Shown here piece by piece: positions 19,489 to 28,407 of a stretch of DNA of 64,000 nt. The stretch is from contig NZ_DHNR01000010.1 of the NCBI RefSeq assembly GCF_002409645.1, forward strand, positions 13,072 to 77,071. The letters run 5' to 3'. The translations under genes and the position numbers were made by a program. Numbering within the stretch: position 1 is the first letter of the stretch; every line of letters begins with the position of its first letter. The notes beneath the pieces were generated by a model, which was not told the DNA's origin, did not search any database, and was given only the letters and a program-made list of their open reading frames with translations. The DNA comes from Acetobacter sp. UBA5411. GTDB taxonomy: Bacteria > Pseudomonadota > Alphaproteobacteria > Acetobacterales > Acetobacteraceae.

Positions 19489-20172
19489 TCAGGAGCGCCG
19501 TGTGACCTGACGGAATGTCATATTGAGACGGCACTCGCCCGTCAGGGGATGCGAGGACACCGCCAGTGGAGCGACGCCGTGGAACATCATCCGTGATGGG
19601 CCGCCCCACACCACGACATCGCCATGTGACAACCGAAACCGGCGCACGGGAGCAGTCCGATCAAGACCGCCCCACAGAAATGTCGCCGCCACTCCAAGAG
19701 AGACTGAGACAATCGGCATCTCGGCGTCCTCCTCATCCTTGTCCTGATGCAGGGAGAGACGCGTTCCGGGACGATACAGATTGAGCAGACCCGCCTGCAA
19801 CGGAGGATGGGGAAAACCCGCGGCTTCCGTCGCTTCTTCCACCAGTGACCGGAACACATCAGGCATGACAGGCCATGGCTGACCATTTTCCGGCTGGACA
19901 AGCGTGTAGTGATAACCAGATCGATCCGAGACCCAGCCATAATCGCCAAAGGAGGTCATCGCGACGGACATGCGGTGACCACCGGGCGTGACAAGATGTC
20001 TGAACGGGGCCTGCCGGACGATATGACGAGCCGCCTCCAGAAGGGCGGGCGCCCGGGAAAGCGCCATGCCGGGGAAAATAAAAGCGCCCGTATCCAGCTG
20101 GATACGCTCTCGCGCACCACTGCCCTGCCCAGCCTCGGTTACGTTGAGAAAGTCGAAAAGATCCCCGGTCAC
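19489..20172 (-). CDS. alkB: AlkB alpha-ketoglutarate-dependent dioxygenase
   Basis: AlkB repairs alkylated bases in DNA and RNA (1-methyladenine, 3-methylcytosine) by oxidative demethylation with Fe(II) and 2-oxoglutarate. The 227-residue protein shows the iron-binding HxD (SLHQDKDE, His142 and Asp144), a downstream histidine in MMFHGVAPL, and the 2-oxoglutarate-binding arginines in RLNMTFRQ. Length and order match bacterial AlkB. Nothing in the surroundings shows an Ada-type operon, so regulation is unclear. Confidence 0.94.
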   Translation of the reverse strand: MTGDLFDFLNVTEAGQGSGARERIQLDTGAFIFPGMALSRAPALLEAARHIVRQAPFRHLVTPGGHRMSVAMTSFGDYGWVSDRSGYHYTLVQPENGQPWPVMPDVFRSLVEEATEAAGFPHPPLQAGLLNLYRPGTRLSLHQDKDEEDAEMPIVSVSLGVAATFLWGGLDRTAPVRRFRLSHGDVVVWGGPSRMMFHGVAPLAVSSHPLTGECRLNMTFRQVTRRS

Positions 20173-20338
20173 TGGCCTTTCTCCTGTCTCATTATCCGTT
20201 CCCTCGCTGATAGCACGTCTGCCCGTGATCTATTGCGGTTGTAAGATGGTGGAGGGTAATTGTAGACTGATAGAAATGACCCTGATGATGGGCTGCCCGG
20301 CCGCGCGCCCGCAACCCAGCCCTGAGAGATCTGTATTC

Positions 20339-20758
20339 ATGCGTGTTCTTCCCAGACTCACCGGCTTTTTCCCAACGGCAGGCCTTCTTCTTCTGCTGCT
20401 GACGGCCACCAGCGTGTCCCTGTCCGGACAGGCGATGGCGCAGCAGAGTGACGCCTTGTCCGGTGCTGAAATGATGTCCGGTGACCCGACACGGGAAGAC
20501 TCCGGCGCAGGCGTACCGACCGGTCGTCATGAAAACCTGCACGTCAAAGGACGCAGAAAGCTGCCGCCAGGATATCAGGATGCGCCGTCGATGGACATGC
20601 TCCATGGCCCTGACCCTGAGCACGCCCAGCATGTGACACGCGATGCGGTCACTGGCGCTGATCTGTCGAGATTTGGTTCCGCCTATCAGGATTCGGGACC
20701 GACAGGTTCGGGCAGCCTCGGCGATTCCACGGGTAACGGCTGGGTCGCGCCCCGCTGA
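20339..20758 (+). CDS. Small secreted hypothetical protein
   Basis: The likely product is a 139-residue exported protein. It begins with a basic N-terminus, a strong Leu-rich hydrophobic core and a signal peptidase I site after AMA (AMAQQSD). The mature part is short, polar, rich in Gly, Ser, Asp and Pro, and has no cysteine, suggesting a disordered periplasmic or cell-surface protein. The open frame runs upstream to 20066, but that part overlaps alkB on the other strand and lacks sense; ATG 20339 puts the signal peptide at the N-terminus. I do not recognise the family. Confidence 0.7.
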   Translation: MRVLPRLTGFFPTAGLLLLLLTATSVSLSGQAMAQQSDALSGAEMMSGDPTREDSGAGVPTGRHENLHVKGRRKLPPGYQDAPSMDMLHGPDPEHAQHVTRDAVTGADLSRFGSAYQDSGPTGSGSLGDSTGNGWVAPR

Positions 20759-20990
20759 CGGACTGTGCCGGGAGCAATACCCGTTTCTTCTGGGAGCCAT
20801 GTGACGGCCCGGTCGGTCAGACGATTGGGCCGTGATCGTACAGACACGCCCCAACGCCGACGTACACTCTGCTCAAACTGTTTTTTTGAAAAATTGTGAC
20901 CGGCATTGCGAGCGAAAGCCTGATGACGGCGTTATGGCGTATGTCAGGCCACGATAACGATGGCCGCAGCTTCAGGTGATCTAAATTCTC

Positions 20991-22094
20991 ATGACTTCCG
21001 AACAGATTTCCGACGACGACCAGCTTTCGCCGCCACCCGGTGAAACGCCTCTCGACAGCATTGCCCGCATCCTCCGTCTTACCCTGACCATTGCGGCTGT
21101 CATGCTGTCGATCTGGCTGATCGGCGACGTGATCATGGTGGTCTTTGCATCTGCCCTGTTCGCCGTCATCCTGCACGGGCTTGCCCGTGCGCTGAAACGC
21201 TGGACAAACCTGCCTTATGGTGCGGCGCTCGCTATCGTCTGCGTGCTGATGGTCACGCTGACCGTCGGGATCGGCTGGTCGAGCGGTTCGGACATCGTTG
21301 CGCAGGCCGCCAAACTGCGCGACGCCCTGACCACACAGGTCTATGCCCTTCGTGACCGGCTTGCATCATGGCCACAGGGACAGGTCCTGCTGAATTATCT
21401 TCCCGCATCTCTGGGCGGTCATGGCGGCGGTGCCTCCGGCAGTGGCGGTCTGATGTCGCTGGGTTCACGGATTGCAGGCTCCATGACCGGATTTCTCGGC
21501 TCAGCGTTCGGTGTGCTAGGTACGCTTGCCGTCGTGATCATCGCCGGTCTGTATTTCGCCGCCTCTCCCGCTCTTTATGCCAATGGCATCCTTCGCCTCG
21601 TTCCGCGCCACTGGCGTGGACGGGGACAGGAAGTCATGCTTGTCGCGGCAGACACGCTGTGGGCATGGGTTGCGGGACAGGCGCTGGACATGGCGGTCGT
21701 CGGCATCCTCTCCGGCGTGGGCTTATGGATTATTGGCGTACCTCTAGCCGTCAGCCTCGGCTTTCTGGCCGCGCTCTGCAACTTTATTCCCTATATCGGT
21801 GCGATCCTCGGCGCTATTCCCGCCCTGCTGCTGGCATTGTCCCTTGGCCTGCGCGAGACCGCCATGGTTGCCGCGCTCTACACGGTAGTGCAGTTTTTCG
21901 AAGGTAACGTCATGGCTCCGCTGATCCAGCGTAAAGCCGTGCAGATGCCGCCCGGTCTGACAGTTCTGTCACAGACGTTCTTCGGCGGCATTTTTGGCGC
22001 ACCGGGACTAATCCTCGCCTCTCCACTGACGGCGATGCTGCTCGCAGTCGGCGACAAGCTCGCGCCACCGCTTGAAGATGATGAACGTGTCTGA
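20991..22094 (+). CDS. AI-2E family (PerM-like) membrane transporter
   Basis: The 367-residue protein has the hydrophobic pattern of the AI-2E/PerM family: paired N-terminal helices (about 22-55), a soluble insert (about 85-135), and a C-terminal block of helices containing SLGFLAALCNFIPYIGAILGA and the conserved end FEGNVMAPLIQRKAVQMPPG. Members export small molecules or act as Na+/H+ antiporters; the autoinducer-2 role holds only for some. The start ATG at 20991 gives a short polar N-terminus. The following lipoprotein gene overlaps its 3' end, so they are probably cotranscribed. Confidence 0.9.
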   Translation: MTSEQISDDDQLSPPPGETPLDSIARILRLTLTIAAVMLSIWLIGDVIMVVFASALFAVILHGLARALKRWTNLPYGAALAIVCVLMVTLTVGIGWSSGSDIVAQAAKLRDALTTQVYALRDRLASWPQGQVLLNYLPASLGGHGGGASGSGGLMSLGSRIAGSMTGFLGSAFGVLGTLAVVIIAGLYFAASPALYANGILRLVPRHWRGRGQEVMLVAADTLWAWVAGQALDMAVVGILSGVGLWIIGVPLAVSLGFLAALCNFIPYIGAILGAIPALLLALSLGLRETAMVAALYTVVQFFEGNVMAPLIQRKAVQMPPGLTVLSQTFFGGIFGAPGLILASPLTAMLLAVGDKLAPPLEDDERV

Positions 22095-22551
22095 ACGCTT
22101 TCCCTTATCCCGGCTGGCCGGACTGCTCTGCCTGACAAGTCTTGTCGCCGTCACTGGATGCGCCCGGTACGAACAGACCAAGCGCCAGCTCTGCGCGCAG
22201 GAAAAGCCAGACACCACTCTCTTGCGCCAGCCGACGCTGGCTGACTTCATCCAGAGTTGTGGTCTCCAGTATTATCCCGACGCGACGGGGCAGATAACGC
22301 TGCACTACAACCCGCCGCGTCACGACGACACGCTGCCGGTTTCCGCCCCGAAAGCCTTCGCCGTCAGTGATGCCGGAGGCTCGCGGGGCCGCTTGTGGTA
22401 TCTCTGTATGCCAGTTCCCTATCTGGCGTCTCCGGGCAGTCGCGTGGAAAGCACTCTGGCCGTCTGCCGTTATGCCGGATCGGGCGAGGATCGCATGTCG
22501 CTGACCTATGATCCGACGGATGCCGCCACATACAGTCCGCGAAACTGGTGA
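22078..22551 (+). CDS. Hypothetical lipoprotein
   Basis: The N-terminus is a lipoprotein signal with the lipobox VTGC at Cys28, so the 157-residue product should be lipid-anchored in the envelope. The mature region has several cysteines and the sequence RLWYLCMPVPY; I do not recognise a family. The longest frame begins at TTG 22072; ATG 22078 is more likely. It overlaps the end of the AI-2E transporter gene by 17 bases, which points to coupled translation. Confidence 0.72.
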   Translation: MMNVSERFPLSRLAGLLCLTSLVAVTGCARYEQTKRQLCAQEKPDTTLLRQPTLADFIQSCGLQYYPDATGQITLHYNPPRHDDTLPVSAPKAFAVSDAGGSRGRLWYLCMPVPYLASPGSRVESTLAVCRYAGSGEDRMSLTYDPTDAATYSPRNW

Positions 22552-22634
22552 AAGCAGCCTGTTCCGATCTGCGTGCGTATTTCACCCGACAGTCAGGGCT
22601 GGAAAAACACAATCAGCCTCGCTAAACCGGCGCT

Positions 22635-23183
22635 ATGAACGACGTCGACTTCTCCCTCGCCGGGGCCACTGCTGCGCCCACACAGATTCTGATCGCCCCT
22701 CAGGCCGTGCTGCGCCAGAAGGCCCGGATCGTGCGTCCCGAGGATATGGACACGCTGAAAGCGACGCTGCCGGGCATGTTTTCAGCCATGTATGCAGCAC
22801 CCGGCATCGGTCTGGCAGCCCCTCAGGTGGGTATCAGCCAGCGTTATGTGATTGTCGATCTTGGCGATGCCGAAGACCGCCAGCCGATCGTTCTCATCAA
22901 TCCTGAAATCCTCACGGAAAGCGAAGTCATGACGCCGCGTGAGGAAGGATGCCTTTCGCTGCCCAACCAGTATGCGGAAGTGGTCCGTCCGGAAGCGGTC
23001 CGGGTGCGCTGGACGAACGTGGAAGGCGAACGCTGCGAGCGCGAGGTAGACGGGCTGCTGGCGACCTGCATCCAGCACGAGATCGACCATCTCGATGGCG
23101 TTCTGTTCGTGGATCATCTCTCCACGCTGCGTCGCAACATGATCATGCGGCGTCTGGCGAAAGAGCAGAAACTCAAGCACTGA
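22635..23183 (+). CDS. def: Peptide deformylase
   Basis: Deformylase removes the N-formyl group from nascent proteins using Fe2+ or Zn2+. All three motifs are present: GIGLAAPQ at residue 57, EGCLSLP with metal ligand Cys106, and QHEIDHLDG with His148, Glu149 and His152. The 182-residue length is normal. It starts a def-fmt-truA group in which fmt attaches and def removes the formyl group, the usual bacterial arrangement. Confidence 0.96.
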   Translation: MNDVDFSLAGATAAPTQILIAPQAVLRQKARIVRPEDMDTLKATLPGMFSAMYAAPGIGLAAPQVGISQRYVIVDLGDAEDRQPIVLINPEILTESEVMTPREEGCLSLPNQYAEVVRPEAVRVRWTNVEGERCEREVDGLLATCIQHEIDHLDGVLFVDHLSTLRRNMIMRRLAKEQKLKH

Positions 23184-23259
23184 GACTGCACCGGCAAAGT
23201 TTTCACATTGCCGGGCGGGACATGATCCTGTTCCGGCCTGACTTGCGGAGAACAGACCG

Positions 23260-24174
23260 ATGCGTCTGGCCTTTATGGGCACGCCCGATTTCGCCGTTCC
23301 GGCGCTCTATGCTCTCCGCGATGCCGGACATGAGATTGCGGTCGTCTATACCCAACCTCCAAGGCCGGCCGGACGTGGTAAGGCGCTTCGTCCCTCCCCT
23401 GTGCATCATGCCGCGGAAACGCTCGGCATTCCCGTGCGCTGCCCGGAAAAATTGCGGAACAATCAGGAAGAACTGGACTGGTTCGCCGCGCAGAAATTCG
23501 ATGTCGCTATTGTCGCGGCCTATGGCCTGATCCTGCCGAAAGCGATGCTTGATGCACCCGAACGGGGCTGCCTGAACATTCACGCCAGTTTGCTCCCCCG
23601 CTGGCGGGGCGCGTCTCCCATCCAGAGCGCCATTCTGGCCGGTGACACGGAAAGCGGCGTGACGATCATGCAGATGGATGTCGGTCTGGACACGGGCGAC
23701 ATGCTGTCCTCGGTCGGCGTGCCCATTACAGTAGTGACGACGGCAACCAGCCTGCATGACGAGCTTGCAGCGCTGGGTGCGAAGATGGTGGTGGATGTGC
23801 TGCGTGATCGTCCTCCCGCAGTTCCGCAGCCTGAAGAGGGCGTGACCTACGCCGCTCGCCTGACGAAAGAAGATGGGCGCATCGACTGGACTCAGTCTGC
23901 GGAAACCATTGATCGACAGGTCCGCGCCCTGACACCGTGGCCCGGCGCTTTCACCACGCTGGATGACGTGACCCTGAAAATCGGCGCAGTTGAGATCGAG
24001 GCAAAACGCTCAGGCACGCCGGGCACGGTTCTGGATGACCGCCTGACTGTGGCGTGCGGTGAGGACACAGCCCTCCACATCTGCCGGATTCAGCGCCCTG
24101 GACGCGGCATGATGGACGCAGAGGCGTTTCTGCGTGGACAGCCCATGGCGGTCGGCACGCACCTCGGGTCATGA
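23260..24174 (+). CDS. fmt: Methionyl-tRNA formyltransferase
   Basis: Fmt formylates initiator Met-tRNA using 10-formyltetrahydrofolate. The 304-residue protein has the Rossmann-like N-terminal domain beginning MRLAFMGTPDFAVPAL, the folate/catalytic block NIHASLLPRWRGASPIQ, the downstream DTGDML motif, and a C-terminal OB-fold domain from about 205. The intergenic gap to def is 76 bases and its stop overlaps the truA start as ATGA, so translation of the two is coupled. Confidence 0.97.
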   Translation: MRLAFMGTPDFAVPALYALRDAGHEIAVVYTQPPRPAGRGKALRPSPVHHAAETLGIPVRCPEKLRNNQEELDWFAAQKFDVAIVAAYGLILPKAMLDAPERGCLNIHASLLPRWRGASPIQSAILAGDTESGVTIMQMDVGLDTGDMLSSVGVPITVVTTATSLHDELAALGAKMVVDVLRDRPPAVPQPEEGVTYAARLTKEDGRIDWTQSAETIDRQVRALTPWPGAFTTLDDVTLKIGAVEIEAKRSGTPGTVLDDRLTVACGEDTALHICRIQRPGRGMMDAEAFLRGQPMAVGTHLGS

Positions 24175-24995
24175 CTGACGACTCCACGCCGGCGTTCTTC
24201 AGCCAGAGCCATGCGCCCGAAGACCGGCAGCGCTGGGCCGTCAAAATAGAGTATGACGGCACCGGTCTGGTCGGCTGGCAGCGGCAGAAAACCGGCCTGT
24301 CCGTGCAGCAATTATTGGAAGAAGCGGCCTCGCGCATGGCTGGGGGACGGACCGTTCCCAGCATCACCGCTGGCCGCACGGATGCGCGCGTTCATGCCAC
24401 CGGCCAGGTCGCGCATCTGGATTTCCCAATCTCTCTACCGCTGAACCCTCGTGCAGTGCGGGACGGTCTTTCCTACTATCTCAAACCGCATCCCGTGGTG
24501 GTTTTGCAGGCGGCTTCCGTCGATCCGACATGGAGCGCCCGCTTTTCAGCAACCCGCCGCCGCTATCGCTACAGACTGCTGAATCGCCCTTCCCGCCCCG
24601 GTATCGAAGCCAACAGGGTGTGGCATGTACGCCATCCGCTCGACGTTCCGACCATGCACGCCGCCGCGCAGACTCTGCTGGGAACACATGATTTCTCGAC
24701 ATTCCGGGCGGTCGCCTGTCAGGCGAGGAGCCCCGTCCGCACACTCGACCGGCTGGATGTCACCCGTGACGGCGAGATGATCCTGTTCGATGTCGAAGCC
24801 CGTTCCTTCCTGCATCATCAGGTGAGGAATCTGGTCGGCACGCTGCAACTCGTCGGTTGTGGCCGCTGGGACGCTGAAAGACTACGCACGGCTCTGGAGG
24901 CGCGTGACCGCTGCGCTGGCGGTCCAACCGCCCCTTCCGAGGGCCTGTATCTGGTGGGTGTGGATTACGACCCTGATCCGTTTAAAATCGACTGA
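24171..24995 (+). CDS. truA: tRNA pseudouridine(38-40) synthase TruA
   Basis: TruA converts uridines 38-40 in the anticodon stem-loop to pseudouridine. The catalytic aspartate is Asp71 in GRTDARVHA. The block FSARFSATRRRYRYRL and the C-terminal RSFLHHQVRNLVGTL are also typical. At 274 residues it is slightly extended at the N-terminus compared with many homologues. Its 3' end overlaps by 31 bases a low-GC open frame on the opposite strand. Confidence 0.96.
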   Translation: MTDDSTPAFFSQSHAPEDRQRWAVKIEYDGTGLVGWQRQKTGLSVQQLLEEAASRMAGGRTVPSITAGRTDARVHATGQVAHLDFPISLPLNPRAVRDGLSYYLKPHPVVVLQAASVDPTWSARFSATRRRYRYRLLNRPSRPGIEANRVWHVRHPLDVPTMHAAAQTLLGTHDFSTFRAVACQARSPVRTLDRLDVTRDGEMILFDVEARSFLHHQVRNLVGTLQLVGCGRWDAERLRTALEARDRCAGGPTAPSEGLYLVGVDYDPDPFKID

Positions 24996-25225
24996 TTTTC
25001 TAAATAAACATATTTAGAAAATGACTTTTTAACCTCTTCTATAAAAGCTTCTTTATTAACATAATCTTCCACAGAGCAAGCTTCACATGTTATTCGATTT
25101 CCCAACTCTTGCATTTTACATACTTTTTTATTAATTTCCGTATCATCAAAAACGATCCCCTCAAAATAAATAAACATACGCTGATGGTCTTTCACAATTA
25201 TATAATACTCTTTTCTTGCATTCAT
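24965..25225 (-). CDS. Possible small AT-rich hypothetical protein
   Basis: This 86-residue frame sits in markedly AT-rich DNA between truA and the HpnN-like gene and overlaps the end of truA by 31 bases. The translation looks protein-like (aromatic and charged residues in alternation, two close cysteines in ITCEACSVED) and is Lys/Glu/Ile-rich, unlike neighbouring proteins. No domain is recognised. It may be a recently acquired gene or a remnant. Confidence 0.4.
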   Translation of the reverse strand: MNARKEYYIIVKDHQRMFIYFEGIVFDDTEINKKVCKMQELGNRITCEACSVEDYVNKEAFIEEVKKSFSKYVYLENQSILNGSGS

Positions 25226-25486
25226 CAGATCAACACCATTAAAATAGAGGAAAAATCAAAGTTACTACGTTTTAACTATATAAATTTACAATAAAGAAAT
25301 ATCTAGTATACACAAAATTACGAAAACTGCAACCTTTTTCCCTGCCAACAGACGCTTTCCCGGCTCCCCTCTTGCGTCCCGCCGCCGGTTCAGCCAAACC
25401 AAGCCTTTACTTCAACTTGCGCTGGTCACGGGATATCGGGGCTGGCCAATCTTGCGCTGTCAACGGCAAGGGCCTGAAGACCTCAC

Positions 25487-28081
25487 ATGATCTCCCTTTT
25501 CATCGGCCGACTTATCGTCCTGTGCGCCAAGCGCGCTTCTCTCGTCGTCGCATTTTTCATGCTGCTGGCCGCGACGTCCGTCTGGGTGAGCTACAATCAC
25601 CTTGGCGTGACCACCGACACGGACAAGATGCTGTCCGACAAGCTGGCTTGGAAAAAACGCTCCGACATGATGGGAAAGCTGTTCCCTCAGAAGGACAATC
25701 TTCTGGTCGCGGTCATCGAGGCCGATCTACCTGAAGAAGGACGCGCAACAGCACGCGCTCTGGCCGAAAAGCTGTCCGGAGATCACGATCACTTCAACTA
25801 TATCCGCCTGCCGGATGACAACGCCTACCTCAACCGCAATGGGCTGATGTTTCTCGACCAGAAGGCTCTCTCCAAGGTTCTGGACGACACCGTTGCAGCC
25901 CAGCCTTTCCTTGGCGCTCTGGCAGCCGACCCGTCGGCGCGCGGTCTGTTTGACTCCCTCGGGCTGATCGCAGAAGGCGTCAAACGCGGTCAGGCCAATA
26001 TGGCTGGCTTTCAGGCTCCCCTGAACGGCTTCGCCAACAGTCTTGAGGCCGCAGCGAACGGGCATCCTGAATTTCTCTCATGGCAGCAGCTTCTGGCCGG
26101 AAATCTGACGGATCTGGCAGGCCGCTACCAGTTCGTGATGACGCAACCGAAGCTGGATTACGGTTCATTCCAGCCGGGCGGCGCTGCGTCCGACGCCATT
26201 CGCGCTGCTGCTAAAGATCTTGAATTTGTAAAAACAGGTCATGCCCATGTCTATCTGACAGGCGATGTGCAGATCAGTGACGAGGAATTCGCCACCGTTG
26301 CCGATGGCATGGTCGCGGGTCTGCTGGGTTCACTGGCACTTGTCATCCTGTGGCTGACACTGGCCGTGCATACATGGCGCGTCATTGTGCCAATCGTGAT
26401 CACCCTGATCACCGGCCTTCTCCTGACAACCGGGTTCGCGGCTGTGGCTGTCGGCACACTGAACCTGATCTCCGTGGCGTTCGCCATTCTCTTTGTCGGT
26501 ATCGCCGTGGACTTCGCCATCCAGTTTTCGGTGCGTCTGCGTGGTCAGCAGCCGACTCAATCCGGCGAAGCGGGACTGGAAGAGGCACTGTTCAAGACCG
26601 GTGAAGAAACCGGCCACCAGATTCTGGTGGCGGCTCTGGCCACTGCCGCTGGCTTCCTTGCCTTCACACCCACAGCGTTTCTCGGTGTTGCTGAACTGGG
26701 TCTGATCGCCGGCATCGGGATGCTGGTGGCGTTTGTCTGCACCATCCTGCTCTTGCCCGCCCTATTGCGGCTTTTCCGTCCATCGGTTGACCATGCACGG
26801 ACAGGCTATCTGTTCATGAAGCCGGTTGACCGGACGATCCGCCACTGGCGCAAACCTCTGCTCGCTGTCTTTGCCATCGTCGCCGTTGCAGGCATTGTCC
26901 TGATCCCCGGTCTGAAATTCGACGGTGATCCGCTGCACACCAAGGACCCCAAGTCCGAAGGTATGCGGACCCTGCATCTGCTGATGAGCAATCCGGTCTC
27001 GTCGCCCTATAGCGCCGAATATCTTGCCCCCAATCTCGATGCCGCCAAAGCCATGTCCGACAAGGCCGGAAAGCTGCCGGGCGTGCATGACGCCATGTGG
27101 CTCGGCTCCTATGTTCCGGAAGATCAGGAGGCTAAGCTGGCGTTGATTGAAGATGCCGCACAGATCCTGATCCCCGGTCTGACCGTGCAGAACCCGCAGG
27201 CAGCCCCTGACGCCGCCGCCGTCAAGGCGTCCGCAGCGTCCGCCGCAGCCGCGCTCTCGGGCATTCTGAACGATCTCGCTCCCACCGACCCGCTGCGTCG
27301 CATTCAGGCCGCACTGGCCAAACTCGCGACGGCGCCTGACGCACTGGCCATGCAGACCAACGACGCGCTGGTTCGTTTTCTGCCGATGCAGCTGGACTCG
27401 CTGAGAGATGTGCTGTCCGCGCAACCGGTGACCCTCAAGGATGTGCCAGACGTCATCAAACGGGATTATCTGCTCCCGGATGGGCGCGCTCTGGTGGAGA
27501 TTCATCCCAGCGGCCTGATGTCCAAGCCCGGAGCCCTCCATACCTTCGTCAAGACAGTCCGCCCGCTTTCGCCTGACATGGCCGGATCAGCCGTGGATAT
27601 TGTCGAAAGCGCGAAGACCATTGTCGGAGCATTCAAGACAGCGGCGATTTCCGCGATCATCATGATCGCGATCATCCTGCTATTCGCGCTGCGCAAGGTT
27701 CTGGATATGGGGCTTGTTCTGGCTCCCCTGCTGCTCTCGGCCCTGATGACCGTCATTCTGATCCGAGTGGTCCCGGAGACCCTGAACTTCGCCAACATCA
27801 TCGCGCTTCCACTACTGCTGGGCGTGGGCGTGTCGTTCAATATCTACTTCGTGATGAACTGGCGGGCGGGTGTGCAGTATCCCCTCGCCTCGCCGACCGC
27901 ACGCGCCGTGCTGTTCTCGGCCCTGACGACCGGCACGGCCTTTGGCTCGCTGGCGCTTTCGCATCATCCCGGCACCGCCAGCATGGGACGTCTGCTGCTG
28001 CTCTCTCTGGGCTGCACGCTTCTGGCGACGCTGGTGTTCATTCCGGCTCTGCTGCCAAAGCGGTCGATTGATCAGGAATAG
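25487..28081 (+). CDS. hpnN: HpnN-like MMPL/RND transporter
   Basis: The 864-residue protein has the RND layout: one N-terminal helix (about 19-36), a large periplasmic domain, five helices (about 275-430), a second helix and periplasmic domain, and a final helical bundle (about 715-855). It matches the hopanoid-biosynthesis-associated RND transporter type, which moves hopanoids to the outer membrane. Acetic acid bacteria are rich in hopanoids, so this fits. No other hpn gene is next to it, so the symbol rests on protein resemblance. A clear terminator follows. Confidence 0.83.
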   Translation: MISLFIGRLIVLCAKRASLVVAFFMLLAATSVWVSYNHLGVTTDTDKMLSDKLAWKKRSDMMGKLFPQKDNLLVAVIEADLPEEGRATARALAEKLSGDHDHFNYIRLPDDNAYLNRNGLMFLDQKALSKVLDDTVAAQPFLGALAADPSARGLFDSLGLIAEGVKRGQANMAGFQAPLNGFANSLEAAANGHPEFLSWQQLLAGNLTDLAGRYQFVMTQPKLDYGSFQPGGAASDAIRAAAKDLEFVKTGHAHVYLTGDVQISDEEFATVADGMVAGLLGSLALVILWLTLAVHTWRVIVPIVITLITGLLLTTGFAAVAVGTLNLISVAFAILFVGIAVDFAIQFSVRLRGQQPTQSGEAGLEEALFKTGEETGHQILVAALATAAGFLAFTPTAFLGVAELGLIAGIGMLVAFVCTILLLPALLRLFRPSVDHARTGYLFMKPVDRTIRHWRKPLLAVFAIVAVAGIVLIPGLKFDGDPLHTKDPKSEGMRTLHLLMSNPVSSPYSAEYLAPNLDAAKAMSDKAGKLPGVHDAMWLGSYVPEDQEAKLALIEDAAQILIPGLTVQNPQAAPDAAAVKASAASAAAALSGILNDLAPTDPLRRIQAALAKLATAPDALAMQTNDALVRFLPMQLDSLRDVLSAQPVTLKDVPDVIKRDYLLPDGRALVEIHPSGLMSKPGALHTFVKTVRPLSPDMAGSAVDIVESAKTIVGAFKTAAISAIIMIAIILLFALRKVLDMGLVLAPLLLSALMTVILIRVVPETLNFANIIALPLLLGVGVSFNIYFVMNWRAGVQYPLASPTARAVLFSALTTGTAFGSLALSHHPGTASMGRLLLLSLGCTLLATLVFIPALLPKRSIDQE

Positions 28082-28407
28082 AATGAGTTTTTCCTGCAAA
28101 GCATAAAACACGCGAGGACTCTGGTTCTCGCGTGTTTTTTATTTCGGTCAGTATTAACAAGCGCATTATTGGCAGAAAGACAGCGTATTTACTTCAATCC
28201 GTGACCACCGCTCAACCAGCACACCAAAAGACTGGTTCATAACCAGTTATTGGTCATGAACAATAGAATGTTCCTATTCCATCTTTTTTACACGGACCAT
28301 GGAATCAGGAACTTCTGCAAACAGCTTCTCCAAAAGCCGCTTTACGACGGGCCTCACATAACAGGCATAGACTTTTACAATCGCCTGAAAGCCGACGAAG
28401 ATAAAGG
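28082..28407. other. Intergenic region with terminator and a palindrome
   Basis: After the hpnN terminator the region is AT-rich and holds no gene. At 28231-28247 there is a perfect inverted repeat, ACTGGTT-CAT-AACCAGT, about 170 bases upstream of the DUF4132-type gene; it could be an operator or a small hairpin. Confidence 0.45.
28107..28141 (+). terminator. Rho-independent terminator after hpnN
   Basis: A 10-bp stem (28107-28116 with 28127-28136) with a 10-base loop is followed by a run of T residues, 25 bases after the stop codon. Confidence 0.9.
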
